Shown in pieces: positions 26,565 through 35,229 of a stretch of 64,000 bases of DNA (positions are counted from its first letter, which is position 1; each line of letters opens with the position of its first letter). The notes under the pieces are model-generated. The model ran no database searches and was not told the origin of the DNA. It saw only the letters and a list, made by a program, of their open reading frames with translations. Source of the stretch: Citrifermentans bremense (GTDB lineage: Bacteria; Desulfobacterota; Desulfuromonadia; Geobacterales; Geobacteraceae). The stretch spans positions 3,326,001 through 3,390,000 of the forward strand of contig NZ_AP023213.1 of assembly GCF_014218275.1 (NCBI RefSeq), read 5' to 3'. A program made the position numbers and the translations under genes.

Positions 26565-28745
26565 CTACGTAAGTGCTATCCTTCCCGCCAGCTTGGTCAG
26601 GCGACGGTGGGATCTGTGGTTCTGCACCGCCATGGCGAGCGCCTTCGCCTCGCCGATCACGACCACGAGCTTCTTTCCGCGGGTGACGGCGGTGTAAAGG
26701 AGGTTTCGCTCCAGCATGGTGTAGTGCTGCATGGCAAGCGGGATCACCACTGCCGCGTATTCCGACCCCTGGCTTTTGTGGATGCTGGTGGCGTAAGCGA
26801 GGCTCACCTCGTCCAGTTCGGCAAATTGATATTCTACCAGCCGGTCCTCGAAGTCCACGGTGAGGGCGCCTTCTTCCGGCCGGATCTCGACGATGCGGCC
26901 GATGTCCCCGTTGAAGACCTCCTTCTCGTAGTTGTTCACCGTCTGGATCACCTTGTCGCCGGGAGCGAAGCTGGTGCCGAAGCGCTCCACCTTGGGCGCA
27001 GCCCCGCCGTTAAGCACCCCCTGCAACTCGGCGTTCAGCGACCTGGTCCCCAGCCCGCCCCGGTTCATCGGCGTGAGCACCTGGACCTCGCGCACCGGAT
27101 CCAAGCCGAAGCGCTTGGGGATGCGCTCCCTGACAACCTGCAGGAGCTTGTCGTGGATGTCCTCGGGAGTCGCCGCCGGGATGAAGTAGAAGTCGGCGAG
27201 TTCCTTCCCCTCGTTCTTCAAGGGCAGCTCGCCCCGGTTGATCCGGTGGGCGTTGACGATGATCCTGGAGCCCGCGGCCTGCCGGAAGATCTCGGTGAGC
27301 CGCACGGTCGGGACCGCGCCGGACTCGATGATGTCGGAGAGGACGCACCCAGGCCCCACCGACGGGAGCTGGTCCACGTCCCCGACGATGATGAGACCCG
27401 CATGGTCCGGGATGGCAGGGAGGAGTTTGTTCATCAGCACGACGTCGACCATGGACGCCTCGTCAATAACCAGGAGGTCGGTGTGCAGCGGATTCTCCCT
27501 GCCGCGCTTGAAGCCGAAGCTCTGCGGGTCGAATTCCAGCAGCCGGTGGATGGTCTTCGCCTCCATGCCGGTCGACTCGGTGAGGCGCTTCGCGGCGCGG
27601 CCCGTCGGCGCACAGAGGGTGACCCGGAGCGGCTTTCTGCCGATGACGCCCAGGATGCTGTTGACCAGCGTGGTCTTCCCCACCCCCGGCCCGCCGGTCA
27701 CCACGACAACCTTGCTCTTGAGGGCGAGGCGGATGGCGTCCCTCTGCGAGGCGGAGAGTGTGATCCCCTTCTGGCTCTCCACCCAGGGGATCGCCTCTTC
27801 CGCGACGATGCCGCCCCAGGGAGGGGTGCCGGCGCTAAGGCGGGAAATCCCTGAGGCGACGCCGACCTCGGCCTTGTAGAGCGGCGCGAGGAAGAGGCAG
27901 GGGGAGCCGGAGATCTGGTCCGCGACCAGGTTCTCCTCGGCGAGTTCCGCCTCGATGGCGGATTCGATCACCGGTTGCGGGATCTCCAGCAGCCTGGCTG
28001 CGCTCTCGGCCAGCTCTTCGCGCAGCGCGGCGCAATGGCCGCCGGCCGACATCTCCTGCAGCACGTGACGCACCCCGGCCTGGGCGCGGATCATGGAATC
28101 GGGGGGGATCCCGAGCTTCGCAGCCAAGGCGTCGGCGGTCTTGAAGCCGATGCCGTGGATCTCCAGGGCCAGCCGATACGGGTTCTCCGTCACCTTGAAG
28201 ATCGCTTCGTTGCCGTAGCTCTTGTAGATCCGCACCGCGCGGGCGGTCCCAAGGCCATGGGACTGCAGGAACACCATGATCTCGCGGATCGCCTTCTGCT
28301 CCACCCAGGTGGCGGCGACGGACTCCATCCGCTTGCGGCCGATCCCCGGGAGCTCAAGAAGCCTCTCCGGGTGTTTCTCGATGACGTCGAAGACCGCCTC
28401 GCCGAAGGATTTCACCAGCACCTTGGCGAAGTGATGCCCGATGCCGTGCACCATGCCGCTTCCAAGGTACTTCTCGATCCCCTCCAGCGTGGTTGGGGGG
28501 ACCACCTGGATGTGCCCGGCCTTGAACTGCATGCCGTGGGTCCGGTCGTTGTGCCAGGAGCCGGTGCACTCAAGGTACTCTCCCGGCGTCACCGAGGCGG
28601 CGGCGCCGGTCACCGTCACCAGGTCGCGCTGCCCGGCCACCTTCACCCGCAGCACGCAGAACCCGGTCTCCTCGCTGTGGAAGGTGACCCGCTCCAGCGA
28701 GCCGGCGAGCCGCTCCACGTTTTCTGTTGGGGGTGCCTCTTTCAT
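26565..28745 (-). CDS. recD2: RecD2-type SF1B DNA helicase
   Basis: A 726-residue helicase of the RecD2 (YrrC) type. The long N-terminal part includes an OB-like region and helix-hairpin-helix repeats (ELPGIGRKRM, IHGIGFKTADA). The motor has Walker A VVTGGPGVGKTTL, Walker B LLVIDEASMVD, GDVDQLPSVGPG and, near the end, TSIHKSQGSEY with VTRGKKLVV. RecD2 is a 5'-3' helicase involved in DNA repair outside the RecBCD complex. No recB or recC is visible here. Confidence 0.94.
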   Translation of the reverse strand: MKEAPPTENVERLAGSLERVTFHSEETGFCVLRVKVAGQRDLVTVTGAAASVTPGEYLECTGSWHNDRTHGMQFKAGHIQVVPPTTLEGIEKYLGSGMVHGIGHHFAKVLVKSFGEAVFDVIEKHPERLLELPGIGRKRMESVAATWVEQKAIREIMVFLQSHGLGTARAVRIYKSYGNEAIFKVTENPYRLALEIHGIGFKTADALAAKLGIPPDSMIRAQAGVRHVLQEMSAGGHCAALREELAESAARLLEIPQPVIESAIEAELAEENLVADQISGSPCLFLAPLYKAEVGVASGISRLSAGTPPWGGIVAEEAIPWVESQKGITLSASQRDAIRLALKSKVVVVTGGPGVGKTTLVNSILGVIGRKPLRVTLCAPTGRAAKRLTESTGMEAKTIHRLLEFDPQSFGFKRGRENPLHTDLLVIDEASMVDVVLMNKLLPAIPDHAGLIIVGDVDQLPSVGPGCVLSDIIESGAVPTVRLTEIFRQAAGSRIIVNAHRINRGELPLKNEGKELADFYFIPAATPEDIHDKLLQVVRERIPKRFGLDPVREVQVLTPMNRGGLGTRSLNAELQGVLNGGAAPKVERFGTSFAPGDKVIQTVNNYEKEVFNGDIGRIVEIRPEEGALTVDFEDRLVEYQFAELDEVSLAYATSIHKSQGSEYAAVVIPLAMQHYTMLERNLLYTAVTRGKKLVVVIGEAKALAMAVQNHRSHRRLTKLAGRIALT

Positions 28746-28831
28746 GGCAGGTCCGTTCGGGTCGGCAGTGGGAAAGCCACAGGCAAGCCTGCTGACATCG
28801 CATCAGTTTTTAGGGGAACCTTTCAGCGGTA

Positions 28832-29506
28832 TTAATGCCCCGAAGAAAAAGGAAGGTCGAAGATCTGTCCGCCGCGCATCACCCGGACCTTGGTCTCCTT
28901 GATCTCCACCACCCGGGCGCCGGCGATCTCGGCTCCCTCTCCCACCAGGACTCCGTTAAGGACCGCCCGTCGCATGCGCCTCTCGTCCTGGTAGGCGATG
29001 CCCGAGATGGAGATGTCCTGCGCCCCGGACTGCACCCCGGCGGGTTCCCGCAGCCCCCCCACCTCCCCTTCTGCAGCGGCCGGGCGAGAGGAGGCCGGCG
29101 CCGGTTTGGGTCTGGCAGGCGCGGCGGCTGCCGGCAAGGAAGCGCTCTCCCCCTGGGAGGAGGGGGGTGGAGCCGTGACCGCGGCCGGTTGCAGGGAAGG
29201 TGCTACGGCTGGAGCGGCAGGCAGTGGGACGGCGGGGGGAGCTGCGGGGAGCGGCTGGGGAGCCGGAGCGGCCGCGACCGTCTCCTCCCTGGGCGCCTCG
29301 CTCCGGTTTCCCTTGAAGAGCACCCCCGCGCCGACGCCGACGCATAAAAGCGCCACGCCGATCAGCACCACTGGATACCGGGCCGGCTCCTTCGCCTGGG
29401 TCGCCATGCGGTAGCGGAGCACCTCCGGGCGCAGATCGTTAGCCGCTCCGCGCCGGCTCCTGCGCTCCTGTTCCATCTTTCTCAACGCGTCGAGGATCAG
29501 ACTCAT
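28832..29506 (-). CDS. gspB: GspB-like type II secretion assembly protein
   Basis: A 224-residue protein starting MSLILDALRKMEQERRSRR, the typical GspB/ExeB cytoplasmic segment. One membrane helix follows (about residues 43-62), then a Pro/Ala-rich periplasmic linker and the T2SSB C-terminal domain (ISGIAYQDERRMRRAVLNG ... VRVMRGGQIFDL). With GspA it inserts the secretin ring through the peptidoglycan. It starts immediately after the gspA stop. No other gsp genes lie in the window. Confidence 0.88.
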   Translation of the reverse strand: MSLILDALRKMEQERRSRRGAANDLRPEVLRYRMATQAKEPARYPVVLIGVALLCVGVGAGVLFKGNRSEAPREETVAAAPAPQPLPAAPPAVPLPAAPAVAPSLQPAAVTAPPPSSQGESASLPAAAAPARPKPAPASSRPAAAEGEVGGLREPAGVQSGAQDISISGIAYQDERRMRRAVLNGVLVGEGAEIAGARVVEIKETKVRVMRGGQIFDLPFSSGH

Positions 29507-31117
29507 CTAGATTCGCCCCTGGTTGTGGGTCAAGGTTTGCAGCCCCGGCGGGAAAAATCCTCCGGCGCGCCGGTATAGCATCATCAGCGTCTGCCCACCG
29601 AGTTTCCCGTCCGCGGTCAACTGCTCCCGGCGCTGGAATTCGGCCACGCCCCCCTGGGTCTGTACGCTGAACACCCCGTTCACCGCGCCGTCGTAGCAAC
29701 CCACCTGTTTCAAAAGCTCCTGCAGCAGCTTCACCCCGGCCGCCTTGTCGGCAGCTTTGCCGCGGGAGGAGATGCCGTGGAAGTCCTTCCAGAGCACGGT
29801 CGCCCCGCCGCTCCAGATCTGCGCCAGTTCTGCGCGGGTGAGCCTGTTCTTCCCGGCTATGGCCGGCGCCACGCCCACCGAGTCACGGTCGATGCTGAGC
29901 AGGGCGACAAGCCGCTCCCCTCCCCCCGGCACCGCTACGTGAAGCAGCGCCGGGGCGTCCAGGCGCGCCAGCGCGTCCAGGTTTCCCGACACCTTGGTCG
30001 CCGTCATCCCACGCTGGCGGGCGAGGCCGCGCAAAGTCGCCGGCTGTCCGGGGGTGGCTTGCGCCGCGGGGGCCTGCCAGGCGGCGAGCACAGCGTTCAT
30101 TGAGGCAAGGAGGTTCTGCTGCTCCGGGGCAGCCGCAAGCCCTGCAAGCGCCGCTTCGCGCGACAGCGCGGGAGTGGTCTCAAGAGTGGCAGGCTCCGTC
30201 GGCAGCAGCGATCCGGAGAGCACGGAGAAGCCGGCGACGGCGAGGATGCAAAGGGCCACCCCCGCCGAGAGCGCCTTCATCGGTACGGCGCGGCGCCTTC
30301 GGGGAAGGGACTTGCGCAGGTCGGCTATGGCAAGAGCCGCCATTTCGGTGGAAACCTCCTTGCGTTCCTTGGTGTAGGCAAGCAGCAGGGCCCGGTCGCA
30401 GACTCCGTTGATGAGGCGCGGCAACCCCCCGGAAAACTTGAAGATGCGTCTGAGCGCGCCAAGCGAGAAGGTGAGCGGTTCCTGCCCGTTTGCGGCGAAC
30501 CGGATGCGGTGCCTCACGTAGGCGCAGGTGTCGTCGAAGCCCATGGGCCTCAGGTGGTAGCGCACCGTGATGCGCTGGTCCAGCTGCCTCAGCTCCTCCC
30601 GCGACAGGAGCGCGTTCAGCTCCGGCTGCCCCACCAGCACGATCTGGATCAGCTTGTCGCTGTCGGTCTCCAGGTTGGAGATGAGCCGGACCTGCTCCAG
30701 CACCTCGACCGAGAGGTTCTGTGCCTCGTCGATCACCAGCACCACGGTGCGGCCGGCGCGGTTCTCCTCCAGGAGGTAGGCGTTCAGGGTGGTGTGCAGC
30801 TCGCGCATGTCGCAGCTGTCGCAGTTAAGCCCGAACTCGGAGTTGACCTCCTGCAAAAGCCCCAGGGGCGAAAGCGTCGGGTTGAAGATGAGAGCGGTGC
30901 GGTAGGTCTCCGGGTCGAGCTGGTTTAAGAGCGTGCGCACCATGGTCGTCTTGCCGGTCCCCACCTCGCCCGAAAGCTCGATGAAGCCGGCGCGGCTCTC
31001 GATGGCGAAGAGCAGGTGCGCGAACGCCTCCTGATGCGGTGAACTTAGGAACAGGAACGAGGGATTAGGGGTAAGCGCGAAAGGCGCCTCTTTGAAGCCG
31101 AAAGATTCCCAGTACAT
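29507..31117 (-). CDS. gspA: GspA/ExeA-like AAA+ ATPase with peptidoglycan-binding domain
   Basis: A 536-residue protein. The N-terminal MYWESFGFKEAPFALTPNP and ATPase domain (Walker A GEVGTGKTTM, Walker B VLVIDEAQNL) match the ExeA family. A membrane helix follows at about 283-302. The periplasmic part ends in a PG_binding_1 domain (CYDGAVNGVFSVQTQGGVAEFQ). It works with GspB in secretin assembly across the cell wall. The same architecture occurs in MSHA-type and exopolysaccharide systems, so the client apparatus is not certain. Confidence 0.88.
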   Translation of the reverse strand: MYWESFGFKEAPFALTPNPSFLFLSSPHQEAFAHLLFAIESRAGFIELSGEVGTGKTTMVRTLLNQLDPETYRTALIFNPTLSPLGLLQEVNSEFGLNCDSCDMRELHTTLNAYLLEENRAGRTVVLVIDEAQNLSVEVLEQVRLISNLETDSDKLIQIVLVGQPELNALLSREELRQLDQRITVRYHLRPMGFDDTCAYVRHRIRFAANGQEPLTFSLGALRRIFKFSGGLPRLINGVCDRALLLAYTKERKEVSTEMAALAIADLRKSLPRRRRAVPMKALSAGVALCILAVAGFSVLSGSLLPTEPATLETTPALSREAALAGLAAAPEQQNLLASMNAVLAAWQAPAAQATPGQPATLRGLARQRGMTATKVSGNLDALARLDAPALLHVAVPGGGERLVALLSIDRDSVGVAPAIAGKNRLTRAELAQIWSGGATVLWKDFHGISSRGKAADKAAGVKLLQELLKQVGCYDGAVNGVFSVQTQGGVAEFQRREQLTADGKLGGQTLMMLYRRAGGFFPPGLQTLTHNQGRI

Positions 31118-31257
31118 ATATCCCCATTGGCCCCGGTGAGGGGGGGAGACGGATTCGGGTGGAGAAACGAGCCATTAGTCTATAGGTATTTGGGGCGGGA
31201 GTGTCAAGCAATTACTGGTGAGAGATGAAGGGGCGCTCATTCCGGGTGCGGCCCGCT

Positions 31258-31875
31258 CTACTTGCTCTTGTATCCAACTGCGAAATCCATGACGCACATG
31301 TTCCGGTACATCGGGTGCGGACCGCAGGCGACGCCCGCCGTGCCGAAGGAGGGCTCGAAGATGTTTTTTCGATGCCCGCGATCGGATACGCCGTCGTCAA
31401 CGATAAGCTCCAGCACCATGCGGCGCGCCGTGTCGGGACCGTAGCCGATGTTTTCGGCGATGCTCCCCTGCCAGGCGCCGAAGCGCTCGATGCGCTGCTT
31501 CAGGTCGCCGCTCGTCCCCTCGTGGCCGGTCGCCCCCGAACCGGCCTGCTCCCGGACCAGTTCGGCTGCCGCCCGAGCCAGCCCCGGCGACCAGGAAAGG
31601 GCGGAAATGGGGCGCTGCCGGGAGAGAAAGGCGATCGCCTCGTCGACGGCGGCCACACCTTCTTTGGTCATGACCAGGTTGAAAGAACCGGGAACCCGGT
31701 ACCCCTTTCCGATGAAGTACCCCCTCATTTCCTTGAGGTAGCCGACATAGCGGGCGGGGTCGGAGCGGGCGACGTTGGTCTCCAGCAAGAGCTCGCGTGC
31801 CATCTCCCCGCGCGACGCCTGCGCGGACGTCACCGACAGCAAGAGCACGATCCAGACCGCCAGTACCGTTTTCAT
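31258..31875 (-). CDS. Secreted CAP (SCP/PR1) domain protein
   Basis: A 205-residue protein with a signal peptide (VLAVWIVLLLSVTSAQA) and a CAP domain: LETNVARSDPARYVGYL, GHEGTSGDLKQRI, IAENIGYGPDTARRMVLELIVDDGV and GHRKNIFEPSF carry the conserved His and Glu of the cavity. Bacterial CAP proteins are exported, and their function is mostly unknown. The start overlaps the preceding small gene stop by 4 bases. Confidence 0.88.
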   Translation of the reverse strand: MKTVLAVWIVLLLSVTSAQASRGEMARELLLETNVARSDPARYVGYLKEMRGYFIGKGYRVPGSFNLVMTKEGVAAVDEAIAFLSRQRPISALSWSPGLARAAAELVREQAGSGATGHEGTSGDLKQRIERFGAWQGSIAENIGYGPDTARRMVLELIVDDGVSDRGHRKNIFEPSFGTAGVACGPHPMYRNMCVMDFAVGYKSK

Positions 31876-32150
31876 GCCTTCCTCCCCTCAAGCATCGCCA
31901 GCCTCGCTTCAAACACCTTCATGGCGTCGGCCAAGGTCGCCTCGATGTCGTCCCCATAGACGGTGAAGTAAAGGTAGTTCCCCGAGTAGTGGTGCCAGTT
32001 GAGATCTTCGACCAGGAGCGGCTCCAGGTAGCGCTCCATCTTCTCGTAAGAGTAAAACGGGTCGCCGTTGGGCCAGGTCCGCCTGAGCTTTTGCGCCTGC
32101 CCCTCGGTGAGGGGAATCCGGTAGCGCACCGAAACCACTTCAGCCTTCAT
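31872..32150 (-). CDS. Hypothetical protein (92 aa)
   Basis: A soluble 92-residue protein rich in Tyr and Trp (WPNGDPFYSYEKMERYLEPL; DLNWHHYSGNYLYFTVYG) ending in an amphipathic helix. AAGGAGG lies 7-8 bases before the ATG, and the stop overlaps the CAP gene start, so the two are cotranscribed. No family is recognised. Confidence 0.7.
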   Translation of the reverse strand: MKAEVVSVRYRIPLTEGQAQKLRRTWPNGDPFYSYEKMERYLEPLLVEDLNWHHYSGNYLYFTVYGDDIEATLADAMKVFEARLAMLEGRKA

Positions 32151-32459
32151 CTGAAACTACCTCCTTATCCCTCACCCCATCCACTCTCCCAGAGGGAGGG
32201 ATTGACCGCTCCCGGAAAAGAGCCCGGGGGAAAGCATATAGGGAGAAGCGCGCGTTGACAACGTGGCAATGCCACAGCGCGAAGGACGCCGCGGGGAAGA
32301 TGTCGGCGCCGGAGCCGGTGAAGCAGCGTGGAGCGCGGCTGTTCGAGCTGCGCCGGAAAGAGATGAGGGAAAGATAATTAAGGTGACAGGCTTGATTTTT
32401 CACGCAGGTCGGCTTTATTTTTATCTTGTCAATCCACCCACAAAAGCACAGGTGAGCAT
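32151..32459. other. Intergenic region with a 13-bp palindrome
   Basis: No gene is seen. TTGACA (32255-32260) is followed at once by the palindrome GTGGCA-A-TGCCAC (32263-32275), which would lie in the spacer of a promoter pointing to the gene at 32460 and could be an operator. The remainder is unremarkable. Confidence 0.35.
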
Positions 32460-32954
32460 ATGCGCCTTTCACTTTACCTGGAACATGGAGAGCAGTTTTC
32501 TCGGGCCGCCCTGAAACTGCCGGTACGCACTCCCATAGACATTGAGTCGACCCTTTTGAACTGCTTCATCGAGGTGTTGCCGGTAGCGGCGTCGCACTAC
32601 GTGGGGCCGGACCACCTTCCGGGGATAGAATTTCCGCATCCTGAGATGCGGGTGGTATTCCAGCTGAAGGAGCATCCGCAGGTTGCGGCGATCTACTCCA
32701 TCGACGTCTTTGTCACCGATGCGACCCTGAGCCTGGTGAGCCATGCCCAGGGGCACACCCACGTCGAGATCAACCGCAGGTCCGCCCATATCGAGCGGCT
32801 GATCGCCAACAAGCAGAACGGGCTCCTGGAGCTGATCGGCTGCAGCCACACGCTGTTGATCGACAGGCTGTCGCAGGCCTTTCTCGATCTGCGCGGCGCC
32901 TATCTAAATGCACTGAACGAAGAGGGGTGCCTCCCAGTCCCGCACCACTACTAA
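32460..32954 (+). CDS. Hypothetical protein (164 aa)
   Basis: The ATG at 32460 follows AGGTGAG. The 164-residue product is soluble and mixed alpha/beta, with a single Cys in LIGCSHTLLID and several His. It has no signal peptide or membrane helix. The sequence is not recognised. It is monocistronic, bounded by a putative operator upstream and a GC hairpin downstream. Confidence 0.65.
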   Translation: MRLSLYLEHGEQFSRAALKLPVRTPIDIESTLLNCFIEVLPVAASHYVGPDHLPGIEFPHPEMRVVFQLKEHPQVAAIYSIDVFVTDATLSLVSHAQGHTHVEINRRSAHIERLIANKQNGLLELIGCSHTLLIDRLSQAFLDLRGAYLNALNEEGCLPVPHHY

Positions 32955-32960
32955 TTGGCT

Positions 32961-32981
32961 CCTCCCCCCAGCGGGGGGAGG
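32961..32981. terminator. Perfect 9-bp GC hairpin between convergent genes
   Basis: CCTCCCCCC and GGGGGGAGG are separated by AGC and followed by TTT on the plus strand. It lies between the stop of the 164-aa gene and the nfeD stop, so it may act in both directions. Confidence 0.5.
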
Positions 32982-32986
32982 TTTCC

Positions 32987-34282
32987 TCAGATTTTCTCCT
33001 TGCCAGCGGTTTCGACTGTCAGATGCAGCCCCTTTACCTCCACCACCCGCACCCTCTCCCCCGCCCGGATAGTTTCGCCGCTCACCGCGTTCCAGTACTC
33101 GCCGCGCACCAGCACCCTCCCCTCGGGGTCTATGTCGCTGTCCGCCACCCCCTCCTCACCGAGCATCCCCTCCGCGCCGGTGATCGGCTTTTCCCGGTGC
33201 GCCTGCACCACCTTGGCTACGACAACGATGAAGAACCCTGCGGTGAGGAGCACGGTCGAGATGAGGACGCTCCAGGAAAGGCGCAGGTACGGCTCCGGCG
33301 AGGGGAAGAGCATGAGCGAGCCGAGCACCATGGAAACAATCCCCCCGACCGCGAGCATCCCATAGGAAACCACCTTGATCTCGGCGATGAAGAGGACGAT
33401 GGCGAGCAGGATCAGGGCGATGCCGGCGTAGTTTACCGGCAGGGTCTGCAGGGCGAAGAACGAGAGGAGCAAGGAGATCCCCCCGATCACCCCCGGCAGG
33501 ATCACCCCAGGGTTGGAGAGCTCGAAAAAAAGCCCGGCGATCCCGAGTAGCATCAGCATATAGGCGACATCCGGGTTACTGATGGCGTCGAGGATCTTGT
33601 CCCGGGTCCCCATCTCGTAGCTTTTCACCCGCGCCCCGGAAAGGTGCAGCACCGCCTCCTTCCCCCCCCGGAGCACCTTGCGCCCTTCCAGCTTCTCCAA
33701 AAGTTCCTGCCGGTTCCCGGCAACCAGGTCGATCACCCCCTGCTGCAGTGCCGCCTCAGAGGTGAGCGAGATGCTCTCGCGCACCATGCGCCGGGCGAGC
33801 TCCACGTTGCGGCCGCGCTTTTTCGCGATGCTGTCGACATACGCCTCGGCGTCATTGACCACCTTCGACTCCATCACCTGGTCCGGCTTGCCGCCACCGA
33901 GCCCCACCGGGTGCGCGGCGCCGATGTTGGTGCCCGGGGCCATGGCCAGGATGTCCGCCGACAGCCCTATCACCGCCCCGGCCGAAGCGGCCCGGGCTCC
34001 TGAAGGGGTGACGTAGACCGCGACCGGAACCGGGCTCGCGAAGATGGCCTGCACCGCGTCGCGCATCGCCGTGTCGAGCCCCCCAGGGGTGTCCATCTCG
34101 ACCAGAAGGAGCTGGTCACCGCGTCTTCCCGCCGCCTCCAGGCTCTGCTTCAGGAACCCGGAGGTGACCGGGTTGATCGGGCCGCGCACCGAGATCACCG
34201 CCACCCGGGGCTCATCCCCGAAAAGCCGCATCGGCAGCACCAGCCCCAGAACCAGCAACAACAGGAGTAGATGTCTCATCAC
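32987..34282 (-). CDS. NfeD-family membrane protease with ClpP-like domain
   Basis: A 431-residue protein of the long NfeD class. A signal/anchor is followed by a ClpP-like serine protease domain, with VEMDTPGGLDTAMRDAVQ and the nucleophile Ser in GARAASAGAVIG. Then come about four helices and a C-terminal NfeD OB-fold (GAEGMLGEEGVADSDIDPEGRVLVRGEYWNA region). Family members cleave stomatin/SPFH partners; no SPFH gene is visible beside it. The start overlaps the upstream Clp1-like gene stop by 4 bases. Confidence 0.9.
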   Translation of the reverse strand: MMRHLLLLLLVLGLVLPMRLFGDEPRVAVISVRGPINPVTSGFLKQSLEAAGRRGDQLLLVEMDTPGGLDTAMRDAVQAIFASPVPVAVYVTPSGARAASAGAVIGLSADILAMAPGTNIGAAHPVGLGGGKPDQVMESKVVNDAEAYVDSIAKKRGRNVELARRMVRESISLTSEAALQQGVIDLVAGNRQELLEKLEGRKVLRGGKEAVLHLSGARVKSYEMGTRDKILDAISNPDVAYMLMLLGIAGLFFELSNPGVILPGVIGGISLLLSFFALQTLPVNYAGIALILLAIVLFIAEIKVVSYGMLAVGGIVSMVLGSLMLFPSPEPYLRLSWSVLISTVLLTAGFFIVVVAKVVQAHREKPITGAEGMLGEEGVADSDIDPEGRVLVRGEYWNAVSGETIRAGERVRVVEVKGLHLTVETAGKEKI

Positions 34283-35193
34283 GGACCTCCACGCGCTACC
34301 CTCTCACCCTCGGGGAGCGGGTCATCATCGCCTAAAAGCGGCGCCTTGGGATCGTAGCTGAAATCCCCCAGGATCACGCGGTCGATGCCGCGCAGGGAGG
34401 AGAGAGCGGTTGAAACGGTGAGCGAATCGGCATCCGCCTCGGTCACCACCGCCAGCGCCCGGGTCTCGGCGAGATGGTTGAGGCCGATGACGGTACCCGC
34501 CTCGGGCGGGGTGAAAACGGGGTGCACCGGTGCGCCACGGTGCAAAAAGACGAGCCTGCGCGTGGCGATCATCGTTTCCCGCGCGCCTTCAAGGTGCGCC
34601 GCCAGCCTCGCCTGCCGGCGCCGTATGCGCTGCACCGGGCTGCGGCGCAGCACGTGGTCAGAGGGAGGGAGCCGGACGATCTCGACCCTGTCTGGCACCG
34701 CACGCAGGATGGGATCGAGCTCGGAGCCGCCGGTAACGGCAACCACGAGTTCAGGGGCGACGGCGCGGATCTTGGCGAGCTTCAGCGCCACTCCCAGCGG
34801 ACCGTCCACCAGTCCGGTGCTGTCAACGAGGGTAAGTGGGGCTTCCTGGCGCGAGTCGAGCACCATCCTGCCGGTCTCGGCGGCAAGCAGCGAAAGGATG
34901 GGAGCGGGGGTGACGGAGCCGAGAAAGGAGAGATGCTCCCAGCGAAGCGGGCCCTCTTCGGGAGCGGCGCGGAAGCTGCGCCGGCTCACCGCGCCGGGGA
35001 GCCCAAGAGAGGACTGCCCGACGTCGGCGTCGACGAGCGCCACCGGGTGGCCGGCTTGGCAGAGTTGCGTCAGCAGGTACCGGATCAACGTGGTCTTGCC
35101 GGAATCGCTTCGCCCCAGGAAGAACGCGCTCCCCTTGAGCGAGGCCAGCCGCTTCAGGAGTTCCTCCCACCCGGGACTGGGGACGATGGTCAT
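34279..35193 (-). CDS. Clp1/Grc3-like polynucleotide kinase family P-loop protein
   Basis: A 304-residue P-loop protein. GRSDSGKTTLIRYLL is the Walker A, DADVGQSSLGLPG and VDSTGLVDGPLGVALK match the Clp1/Grc3 polynucleotide 5'-kinase family (mRNA cleavage and polyadenylation factor CLP1 P-loop). Such kinases phosphorylate RNA 5'-OH ends in archaea and eukaryotes; bacterial members are uncharacterised. It is translationally coupled to the nfeD gene. GGAG precedes the ATG. Confidence 0.8.
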   Translation of the reverse strand: MTIVPSPGWEELLKRLASLKGSAFFLGRSDSGKTTLIRYLLTQLCQAGHPVALVDADVGQSSLGLPGAVSRRSFRAAPEEGPLRWEHLSFLGSVTPAPILSLLAAETGRMVLDSRQEAPLTLVDSTGLVDGPLGVALKLAKIRAVAPELVVAVTGGSELDPILRAVPDRVEIVRLPPSDHVLRRSPVQRIRRRQARLAAHLEGARETMIATRRLVFLHRGAPVHPVFTPPEAGTVIGLNHLAETRALAVVTEADADSLTVSTALSSLRGIDRVILGDFSYDPKAPLLGDDDPLPEGERVARGGP

Positions 35194-35229
35194 GGCGCGC
35201 TCCGTGGCTGGCGGCTCTGGCCTTGAGTA

